From the NCBI GenBank assembly GCA_016882585.1, contig VGPP01000042.1:1-12786 (forward strand): a stretch of DNA of 12,786 nucleotides, read 5' to 3'. The first letter of the stretch is position 1, and every line of letters starts with the position of its first letter. The notes beneath the pieces were generated by a model. That model made no database searches. It worked only from the letters and a program-made list of their open reading frames with translations, and had not been told where the DNA came from. Positions 1 to 6,295 of this stretch are shown piece by piece. This DNA comes from Cyanobacteria bacterium M_surface_7_m2_037 (GTDB taxonomy: Bacteria; Cyanobacteriota; Cyanobacteriia; PCC-6307; Cyanobiaceae). A program made the translations under genes and the position numbers.

Positions 1-1277
1 GGAGCCGTCACCGGCCCGAGCAACTGCTCCACCTGGTGCCGCTGCTGGTCGCTGAGCTGCTGCCACCAGCCGATGCAGGTGGCGTTGTCGTGGGTGCCGG
101 TGTACACGCACCAGTTGCAGCCCTTGTAGTTCGCAGGCAGGTAGGGGTTCTCGGGATCGCCATCAAAGGCGAACTGGAGGATCTTCATCCCCGGCAGCGC
201 GTAGCCATCACGCAACTGCTCAACGCCGGGGGTAATCACGCCGAGATCTTCGGCAATCAACGGCAGCTGCTGGCCGCGGTAGCGGCGGCTCAAGCGGCGC
301 AGCAGGCTGCCACCCGGCGATGGCCGCCAGGATCCGTGCTCAGCGGTGGAATCAGCCCCGGGCACGCACCAGGCGGCTTCCAGGGCACGGAAGTGATCGA
401 GGCGGAGCAGATCCACCAGGCTCAGCTGACGCTCCAGCCGCCGCAACCACCAGCGAAAACGGGTGAGCCGGTGCAGCGGCCAGCGATACACCGGCGTTCC
501 CCACAACTGACCGGTGGCCGAGAAGTAATCAGGCGGCACCCCGCTCTGCATGCTCAAGCGGCCATCGGCAGCCGCAGAGAACAGGCGCCGATGACTCCAG
601 ACATCGGCGCTGTCGTGGGCGACATAGAAGGGCACATCACCGATCACCTGGATGCCGCGGGAGCGGGCGTGATCCAGCAGCGCCTGCCACTGCTCCTGCA
701 GCTGCCACTGCAGCAGCGCCTCTTGGAGCAGTTCAGCCTCAGCCTCGGCATCGAGAGCGCGTAGCGCCGCACCCTGCCGCCGCGCCAGCGGCCGCGGCCA
801 CTGCCACCAGGGCTGAGCGTTGTGGCGGCGCCGCAACACCCAGAAGCGGCAGTGATCCACCAACCAGCTGCTCTGCGCTGTGCGCCAGCTGGCGAAGCGC
901 TCTTTCAGGGCGGCATTCCAGCGGGGGTAACGCCGCAACAGGGCTGCCGCGAGCAGGTCGGCGCGCTGATCCGCTCGCTCCAGATCCAAGTGAGCCGGAT
1001 CACCGCCCTGGGGCAACGCATCGAGATCCGCCGGTTCCAGCAGTCCCGCCACCACCAGCTGCTCGCCATCGAGCAGCCAGCCATTCAGCGCGAAGCTGCT
1101 GGGGGAGCTGTAAGGCGATCCGAGGGAATCGGGCGGCGCCAGGGGCAGCAGCTGCCACGCCTTGATGCCGTGATCCACCAGCAGATCGAGCCACTGGTGC
1201 GCCGCTGCCCCCAAGGTGCCGCACACCGGCGAGCCGGGCAGGGCCGTGGGATGAAGCAGAACGCCGGCCCGTCGCAT
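1..1277 (-). CDS. malQ: 4-alpha-glucanotransferase (amylomaltase), 3' end outside window
   Basis: GH77 disproportionating enzyme that transfers alpha-1,4-glucan segments between maltooligosaccharides. It acts in the cytoplasm during glycogen/starch turnover. I translated it directly from the minus strand; about 425 codons are visible and the C-terminus lies beyond base 1. The N-terminus has the family pattern (LLHPTALPGSP, then WQLLPLAPP and GSPYSS). The three catalytic acids expected for GH77 are present: D294 in LLRLDHFRALE, E343 in LIAEDLGVITP and D397 in TGTHDN. Their numbering is close to that of Thermus amylomaltase. The start is ATG at 1277-1275, sharing its A with the TGA stop of bciB upstream (TGATG), so translation is probably coupled and the two genes cotranscribed. 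The pairing with a chlorophyll gene suggests only shared expression, not a shared pathway. The identification is firm; only the missing end is unknown. Confidence 0.95.
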   Translation of the reverse strand, partial: MRRAGVLLHPTALPGSPVCGTLGAAAHQWLDLLVDHGIKAWQLLPLAPPDSLGSPYSSPSSFALNGWLLDGEQLVVAGLLEPADLDALPQGGDPAHLDLERADQRADLLAAALLRRYPRWNAALKERFASWRTAQSSWLVDHCRFWVLRRRHNAQPWWQWPRPLARRQGAALRALDAEAEAELLQEALLQWQLQEQWQALLDHARSRGIQVIGDVPFYVAHDSADVWSHRRLFSAAADGRLSMQSGVPPDYFSATGQLWGTPVYRWPLHRLTRFRWWLRRLERQLSLVDLLRLDHFRALEAAWCVPGADSTAEHGSWRPSPGGSLLRRLSRRYRGQQLPLIAEDLGVITPGVEQLRDGYALPGMKILQFAFDGDPENPYLPANYKGCNWCVYTGTHDNATCIGWWQQLSDQQRHQVEQLLGPVTA

Positions 1278-2509
1278 CAATCCGGAAGCCGATAACGGCT
1301 GATGATCCGGCGCGCGAAGGCCGGGATGTGCTCTTCCACCTTGTCAGGGTGATTGCGGCGCAGCCACAGGGCGTTGCGGGTGAAGTGGGAATCGATGGAG
1401 AAGCGGCCGTATTCGAGGCCCTTCGGGCCGAAGCGCTCCACGAAGAAACCGATCAGGTTGGCCAGCCAGATCGGCAGCTTCACCGCCTTGTCGTAGGCCT
1501 CGATGCCCTGCTGCACCGCCGCCTGGCGCTGACCGGCGCTGGTCACAGGAGCCGTATCTAGCTCGGCCTCGACGAGATCCAGCAGCTGCTGGCCCTTGGG
1601 GTTGCGCACCGTGAGCCACTGGCGCCCGAATGTCGCCCCCATGTAGCCCACCACCAGATCGGCGCCGGCATTGGTGTAGTCGAAGCAGCTGAGGCAGCTG
1701 GGGGCGAACACGTCCTTGAGCGTGGGCGTGTCGAGCCCAAAGAACGGCACCGTTTCTTCGCGCCCATCGCTGTGGCGGAAGTGGATGCGGAAGTCCTGCA
1801 TGAACTCGTAGTGCACCACCGTGTCGGGTGAGCTCACCGTGCTCTCGAGGAAGGTCTGCAACCCCTGGCGCGACACGTTGTCGACGCAGGGCAGGCCGAG
1901 AACGAACAGTTCATCCAGCGGCAGGGTGGACTGCACGGCCCGCAGCGCCTGGATCTGGCAGCCCACGCCGATCGCCAACAGCTTCTTGATCCCACTGCCG
2001 GGCAGCTGCTCCAGCACCTCAAGATTCGGCGAGAGGGTGGGTTTGTTCACCCGGGCGCTGAGCACCTCCTCAGGGGTGCGGGCCAGCCGCGGCACCGGCG
2101 TGAAGCGATCCTCCTCGCTCTGGCCCACGCACAGCACCGCATCCACCAGGCCGGTTTCCAGCGCGCGCACGCCGATGCGGCTCACAATGCCGGTCCACTG
2201 GGCACCGGCGATCGGCTGCTGCAGCCGGGCGGTGAGCATGCGCTGCTGCACACCGAAATAGAGCTCGTCCTCGTTGTCGAGGTCGCGGCTGCGGCCGTGG
2301 GCGGCCGTTTCCATCGCCTCAAAACGCTGATTGAGGAAGGCGCAGCTGTCCTTCACATAGGCCACCCAGCGGCTGTCGCAGAGGCCGCACTGGCTGCAGA
2401 GGTCCTTGGCGGGATACACGCTGCCCTTGGCCAGGGGCTTGGCGCGCTCGTGCGGGGGGGTAGCGGCGGAAGTCAACGGAGCCGGCCGGAGCGTGGTGTC
2501 TGGCTGCAC
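1277..2509 (-). CDS. bciB: Ferredoxin-dependent 3,8-divinyl (proto)chlorophyllide 8-vinyl reductase (slr1923-type)
   Basis: Member of the coenzyme F420 hydrogenase/dehydrogenase beta-subunit (FrhB) family. The cyanobacterial form reduces the C8 vinyl group of divinyl-chlorophyllide, using reduced ferredoxin through Fe-S clusters and flavin. The 410-residue length fits the roughly 400-residue family. The N-terminal cluster motif is C38-x2-C41-x2-C44 followed by C56 (LCSQCGLC). More conserved cysteines follow: C184 (GVGCQI), C208 (GLPCVDN), and C272/C275 (SCLSCFDYTNAGADL). The last motif plus YMGATFGRQW are hallmarks of this group. The start is GTG at 2509-2507; no ATG precedes the Fe-S motif, and I see no clear Shine-Dalgarno. 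The first 30 residues are Pro/Ala-rich and probably not conserved. It is first in a two-gene unit with malQ and divergent from the LCP gene, 83 bases apart. Other FrhB-family reductases act on F420 or other substrates, but the whole sequence reads as the cyanobacterial BciB type. Confidence 0.9.
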   Translation of the reverse strand: MQPDTTLRPAPLTSAATPPHERAKPLAKGSVYPAKDLCSQCGLCDSRWVAYVKDSCAFLNQRFEAMETAAHGRSRDLDNEDELYFGVQQRMLTARLQQPIAGAQWTGIVSRIGVRALETGLVDAVLCVGQSEEDRFTPVPRLARTPEEVLSARVNKPTLSPNLEVLEQLPGSGIKKLLAIGVGCQIQALRAVQSTLPLDELFVLGLPCVDNVSRQGLQTFLESTVSSPDTVVHYEFMQDFRIHFRHSDGREETVPFFGLDTPTLKDVFAPSCLSCFDYTNAGADLVVGYMGATFGRQWLTVRNPKGQQLLDLVEAELDTAPVTSAGQRQAAVQQGIEAYDKAVKLPIWLANLIGFFVERFGPKGLEYGRFSIDSHFTRNALWLRRNHPDKVEEHIPAFARRIISRYRLPD

Positions 2510-2592
2510 AACCTATCGAGCGCGCCAGACGTCAGGGCAGCAAAGCGGCGCAGCTCGGTCAAAGTGGAGGGATTGTTGATGGCCCCTTCGCT

Positions 2593-3519
2593 TTGGCTCC
2601 CGCCCAGCCACGCCCGCAGCGCCGCACGCGTGAGCGGGCTGCCCTACGCCTGCTGGCCGCTGGCCTGGGCCTGGCCAGCAGCCTGGCACTGTTGGGGGTG
2701 ATCTGGCCCGAGGGCGATCGCAGCGTGCGCGATCAGGGCCCGCCCAGCGCCGCTGATCTGGCTCAACCACCCGGGCGGGCCATCAGCGTGCTCTTGATCG
2801 GCTCCGACGCCGATCAGCTCGATGCCGGCACCACCGCCAAACCCGCCGATAGCGATGCACTGCTGCTGGTGCAGGTGAACCCTGAGGGGCCGCTTCAGCT
2901 GCTCAGCCTGCCGGTGGAAGCGGCCGTGCAGCTGCCCGGCGACAAGCAACCTGTGGCCCTAGGGAGCCTCTACAAACGGGGCGGGCCAGCGCTGGTGGCT
3001 GGCGCTGCGGCGCAGCTGGTGGGTCTCCCGCAAACGCAGCCCGATCGCTATGTGGTGCTGCCCAGGGCCGCCTTGCGCGACCTGGTGGATGGCATCGGCC
3101 GGGTGGAGCTCTCACCCGATCGGAGCATGCGTTACACCGACAAAACGCAGAAGTACACGATCCGGCTGGAGGGCGGCCTGCAGGTGATGGATGGCCAGCA
3201 GGTGGAGCAACTGCTGCGCTTCCGCGATGAGGCCAATGGCGAGGAGCGTCGACGCGACCGCCAGCAGATGGCGGTGGAGAGCGTGTTGCGCCAGATGGCC
3301 CAACGCCAACAGCTGCAGCAGCTGCCCGATCTGCTCCAGCAGCTGCAGGGGCAGGTGGACACCAACCTCACCCGCAGTGAAGCCCTCAGCCTGCTGGCCG
3401 TGGCCTTGAGGCCTGGCGAGCGGCTCGAACTCCGCACCCTGCCCCTCAAGCCACCGCTGCAGCCGAACAGCCCACTCAGGGCGTTGGATGCGCGGGCTCA
3501 GCGGCCCTGGCCGAACTGA
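2593..3519 (+). CDS. LytR-CpsA-Psr (LCP) family protein, divergent active site
   Basis: LCP proteins are membrane-anchored extracytoplasmic phosphotransferases that link polyprenyl-phosphate glycopolymers to the cell wall. The frame gives 308 residues from TTG at 2593: a basic N-terminus (RPQRRTRERA), one membrane segment at about 17-38, then the LCP core at about 63-235. Recognisable blocks are SVLLIGSDAD (63-73), DSDALLLVQV (87-95), PDRYVVLPRAALRDLVDGIGRVEL, GLQVMDGQQVEQLLRFRDE, and the C-terminal Arg/Gln run RRRDRQQM (219-226). The usual IPRDT-like block appears to be LPVEA (107-111), lacking the Arg and Asp that normally contact the lipid pyrophosphate, so activity may be altered. A Gln/Leu-rich helix follows (235-260). 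The start is uncertain: an ATG with a well-placed GGAGG lies at 2579 in another frame. The 3' end overlaps the convergent gene by 44 bases. The family call is fairly safe; the substrate is unknown. Confidence 0.8.
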   Translation: MAPAQPRPQRRTRERAALRLLAAGLGLASSLALLGVIWPEGDRSVRDQGPPSAADLAQPPGRAISVLLIGSDADQLDAGTTAKPADSDALLLVQVNPEGPLQLLSLPVEAAVQLPGDKQPVALGSLYKRGGPALVAGAAAQLVGLPQTQPDRYVVLPRAALRDLVDGIGRVELSPDRSMRYTDKTQKYTIRLEGGLQVMDGQQVEQLLRFRDEANGEERRRDRQQMAVESVLRQMAQRQQLQQLPDLLQQLQGQVDTNLTRSEALSLLAVALRPGERLELRTLPLKPPLQPNSPLRALDARAQRPWPN

Positions 3520-4057
3520 GCTGCCAGCGGGCCAGCAGATGCAGGCGGAGAGCTTCTCTCGCCTCCTCATCCGGGCTGCCGCCAAGCGGGGCTTCGGCCG
3601 GTAGCCAGCCCAGCCAGGGCAGGCCATCCACGCGTCGCTGCTCTGGCAGCCAAGGCCCTCCCAGCTGCAGCAAGCCCACCAAAGGCACCCCAGCAGCTGT
3701 GAGCAACGCCGTGTAAGCCCGAGCCAAGCCGGAGCCTGCCTCGGCTGCAGGCAGCTGCAGCAGCACAGGCTGCCGCCAGGCCCCCAGGGCCTCACTCCAG
3801 CAACCGGGCTGCGCCAGCTCCGCGCCGGGATCGAGGCCCAGGGGCAGCAACCAGCCCGGGGCCGCGGCGCCGAGCCAGGCCAATGCCCCATCCGGATCGC
3901 CCTGCTGATCGGGAGCAAGGGCCAGCGGCCGCAAGCCGAGCGCACCCGCCAGCCGCGCCCCATCGCCAGGGCTCACGCCGCCGGGAGCCAGCAGCACCAG
4001 GCCGGCGGAAGGCCAGGCGGGCCGGAGGATCTCAGCGCTGGTGGAGGGCTCTGTCAT
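3476..4057 (-). CDS. Hypothetical protein, 193 residues
   Basis: I do not recognise this protein. The ATG start (4057-4055) gives 193 residues rich in Leu, Ala, Gly, Pro and Trp, with no signal peptide, Cys motif or obvious nucleotide-binding loop. Hydrophobic stretches such as GLVLLAPGG (19-27), PGWLLPLGL and PVLLQLPAAEAGSGLARAYT look like alternating strands and helices of a soluble alpha/beta domain rather than membrane spans; LVGLLQLGGPWLP resembles another buried strand. That fold guess is inference. It is divergent from prs, with 70 bases between the two start codons, and its last 44 bases overlap the tail of the LCP gene on the other strand. Coding is supported by balanced protein composition. 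The competing same-strand frame (3112-3963) is full of Cys, Trp and Arg and looks like a shadow. No Shine-Dalgarno is visible. Confidence 0.65.
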   Translation of the reverse strand: MTEPSTSAEILRPAWPSAGLVLLAPGGVSPGDGARLAGALGLRPLALAPDQQGDPDGALAWLGAAAPGWLLPLGLDPGAELAQPGCWSEALGAWRQPVLLQLPAAEAGSGLARAYTALLTAAGVPLVGLLQLGGPWLPEQRRVDGLPWLGWLPAEAPLGGSPDEEAREALRLHLLARWQLSSARAAEPAHPTP

Positions 4058-4127
4058 CGATCGGGCGCGGCCAGGGTTCCGGGTGGCTTCTACGATCGGG
4101 GTTCCACCGTTCGCGCCAGCGGCCGCC

Positions 4128-5123
4128 GTGACCAGTTTCCTGACCGCAGAACGGGTCGATCAGGCGCACGTGGGCCACGACACCCGGCGGCTGCGGCTGT
4201 TCAGCGGCACCGCCAATCAGGCCCTGGCCCGGGAGATCGGCGCCTACCTCGGCGTGCCCGACGGCCCGCGCGTGATCAAGCGCTTCGCCGACGGTGAGCT
4301 CTACATCCAGATCCAGGAATCGATCCGCGGCTGCGACGTGTTCCTGATCCAGCCCACCTGCGCTCCGGTGAACGATCACCTGATGGAGCTGCTGGTGATG
4401 GTGGATGCCTGCAAGCGGGCCTCAGCCCGCCAGATCACCGCGGTGATCCCCTACTACGGCTACGCCCGCGCCGACCGCAAAACCGCCGGCCGCGAATCGA
4501 TCACCGCCAAGCTGGTGGCCAACCTGCTCACCGTGTCGGGGGTGGACCGGGTGCTGGCGATGGACCTGCACTCCGCTCAGATCCAGGGCTATTTCGACAT
4601 CCCCTGCGACCACATCTACGGCTCACCTGTGCTGGTGGATTACCTGGCCGGCCGCGATTTCGGTGATGTGGTAGTGGTGTCACCCGATGTGGGTGGTGTG
4701 GCCCGGGCCCGGGCTTTCGCCAAGCAGATGAAGGATGCGCCCCTGGCGATCATCGATAAGCGCCGCTCCGGTCACAACGTGGCCGAAAGCCTCACGGTGA
4801 TTGGCGATGTGGCCGGCAAGACGGCGATCCTGATCGACGACATGATCGATACCGGCGGCACGATCTGCGCTGGTGCCCGCCTGCTGCGCGAGAACGGCGC
4901 CACCCGCGTGCTGGCCTGCGCCACCCACCCCGTGTTTTCAGGGCCTGCCATCGAACGCCTCTCGGCACCGGGGCTGTTTGAGGAGGTGATCGTGACCAAC
5001 TCGATCCCCCTGCCAGCCGATCGCCGCTTCCCGCAGCTGCAGGTGCTCTCGGTGGCCAACATGCTGGGCGAAGCCATCTGGCGCATCCACGATGAGAGCT
5101 CCGTGAGCTCGATGTTCCGTTGA
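4128..5123 (+). CDS. prs: Ribose-phosphate pyrophosphokinase (PRPP synthetase)
   Basis: Makes PRPP from ribose-5-phosphate and ATP, feeding purine, pyrimidine, histidine, tryptophan and NAD synthesis in the cytoplasm. From GTG at 4128 it has 331 residues, normal for cyanobacterial class I enzymes. Visible motifs are LRLFSGTAN near the N-terminus, FADGELYIQIQESIRG (53-68), PYYGYARADRK (108-118), MDLHSAQIQGYF (145-156, with the metal-site His148), VVSPDVGGVARARAFA (183-198), the catalytic flexible loop KRRSG (211-215) and the PRPP-binding loop DDMIDTGGT (237-245). The frame opens further upstream at ATG 4041, but that would add 29 non-family residues and overlap the divergent hypothetical gene, so I prefer GTG 4128 (MTSFLTAERV). 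No strong Shine-Dalgarno is seen. A possible -10 (TACGAT, 4091-4096) lies upstream without a good -35. The stop overlaps the next start (TTGA). Confidence 0.96.
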   Translation: MTSFLTAERVDQAHVGHDTRRLRLFSGTANQALAREIGAYLGVPDGPRVIKRFADGELYIQIQESIRGCDVFLIQPTCAPVNDHLMELLVMVDACKRASARQITAVIPYYGYARADRKTAGRESITAKLVANLLTVSGVDRVLAMDLHSAQIQGYFDIPCDHIYGSPVLVDYLAGRDFGDVVVVSPDVGGVARARAFAKQMKDAPLAIIDKRRSGHNVAESLTVIGDVAGKTAILIDDMIDTGGTICAGARLLRENGATRVLACATHPVFSGPAIERLSAPGLFEEVIVTNSIPLPADRRFPQLQVLSVANMLGEAIWRIHDESSVSSMFR

Positions 5124-6295
5124 GCCAAAGCCGCCTCAGGCCCAAAGGCCGGCGCCGCGCGTGGATTGCCGCCGCGCTGCTCAGCCTCCTGCCGGCAGCG
5201 GCCTGGGCTGACACGCGGAGGGTGGGGGTGTGGCTCACCAACAGCCCGAGCCCCCTCTACTACCAGCCCCAACGCATCGAGCGGGCTGTGGGCGAGCTGG
5301 CCGAGGCCGGCTTCAACACGCTCTATCCCAACGTGTGGAGCCGCGGCACCACCTTTCACCGCAGCCGCTGGGCGCCGATCGAGCCGGCGTTGGTGCAATC
5401 GGGCGCGCGCCACGACCCCATCTGCCTGATGACGAGCGCCGCCCACCGCCGCGGCCTGCGGGTGATTCCCTGGTTTGAGTACGGCCTGATGGAGCCGGCC
5501 GAGGCGGAGGTGGTGCGCCAGAACCCGGAGTGGGTGCTGCAGAAACGCGATGGCACCAGCACCATGACCATGCACGGCAAACAGATGGTGTGGCTCAACC
5601 CCGCCCACCCCGGGGTGCGCGAGCGCTTCCTTGGCTTGATCGGTGAGATCGTGCAGCGCTGCAAGGTGGATGGCATCCAGCTCGATGACCACTTCGCCTG
5701 GCCTGTGGAACTGGGCTACGACCCCTACACCCGCGCCCTCTACGAACGAGAGAACAGGGTTCAACCACCCGACAACCACACCGATCGCACCTGGATGGTG
5801 TGGCGGCGCAAGCAGCTGAGCAGCCTGTTGCGGGAGCTGCGGGCCACGCTCAAGCGCAGCGGACAAGGCAGCCCCTACGTGAGCCTTTCACCCGGCCCCT
5901 TTCGCTTCGCTTACAACCACTGGCTCCAGGATTGGGAACTCTGGGCCTTGGGAGGTCTGATTGATGAGCTGGTGGTGCAGAACTACGCCTACTCCGTGAA
6001 GGGATACGAACGGGATCTGCAGCAACCGGCCCTGGTGAAAGCGAGCAGCTGGGGCATCCCCGTGGAAATCGGCATCCTTTCCGGCTTCGGCGGCCGCACC
6101 ACAGCGCTGCCCACCTTGAGTGAGAAGGTGCGGCTGGCCGCCGAACGCGGCCATGGCGTGATCTATTTCTATTGGGAAGGTCTTTGGGGCCAATACGCCG
6201 GCCCAGAAGGCGGTGAGGCCCGCAAGCAGGGGCTTGGCCGCCTGCATCAGAGCCTGTTCAGCGCACCAGCCTCACCCCTGGGCAGCCGCCGTTAG
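5120..6295 (+). CDS. Secreted glycoside-hydrolase-like protein (GHL10 / UPF0748, YngK-like)
   Basis: Secreted or lipid-free periplasmic protein of the glycosyl-hydrolase-like 10 family, predicted to have a TIM-barrel fold. The substrate is unknown; cell-wall or exopolysaccharide cleavage is only a guess. Residues 1-30 form a classic signal peptide: a basic region (RPKGRRRA), a hydrophobic core (WIAAALLSLLPAAA), and likely cleavage after AWA before DTRR. The barrel follows: RVGVWLTNSPSPLYY (34-48), the strand FNTLYPNVWSRG (65-76), GLRVIPWFEYGLM (112-124), MVWLNPAHPGVRE (156-168), and VDGIQLDDHFAWP (183-195), in which D189/D190 are the likely acid residues. Later strands are YVSLSPGPFRFAYNHW, LIDELVVQNYAYS, and HGVIYFYWEGLWG near the end. 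The start is TTG at 5120, which overlaps the prs stop by four bases, so translation is probably coupled. The TAG stop overlaps the pepN stop on the other strand. Confidence 0.85.
   Translation: MSQSRLRPKGRRRAWIAAALLSLLPAAAWADTRRVGVWLTNSPSPLYYQPQRIERAVGELAEAGFNTLYPNVWSRGTTFHRSRWAPIEPALVQSGARHDPICLMTSAAHRRGLRVIPWFEYGLMEPAEAEVVRQNPEWVLQKRDGTSTMTMHGKQMVWLNPAHPGVRERFLGLIGEIVQRCKVDGIQLDDHFAWPVELGYDPYTRALYERENRVQPPDNHTDRTWMVWRRKQLSSLLRELRATLKRSGQGSPYVSLSPGPFRFAYNHWLQDWELWALGGLIDELVVQNYAYSVKGYERDLQQPALVKASSWGIPVEIGILSGFGGRTTALPTLSEKVRLAAERGHGVIYFYWEGLWGQYAGPEGGEARKQGLGRLHQSLFSAPASPLGSRR

Noticed and set aside
36..1295. Two plus-strand frames (36-764 and 822-1295)
   Set aside because: Antisense to malQ, whose catalytic residues and length fit on the minus strand.
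2534..2562. TTGACC-like -35 on the minus strand before bciB (complement of 2557-2562)
   Set aside because: No acceptable -10 lies 16-18 bases downstream, so I do not call a promoter.
3112..3963. 283-codon minus-strand frame competing with the hypothetical gene at 3476-4057
   Set aside because: Its first half is full of Cys, Trp and Arg, and its second half is antisense to the LCP gene; the 3476-4057 frame has a normal composition and a cleaner start.
4772..5866. 364-codon open frame on the minus strand opposite prs and the GHL10 gene
   Set aside because: It spans the ends of two secure genes in antisense and has no motif; it is a codon-bias shadow.
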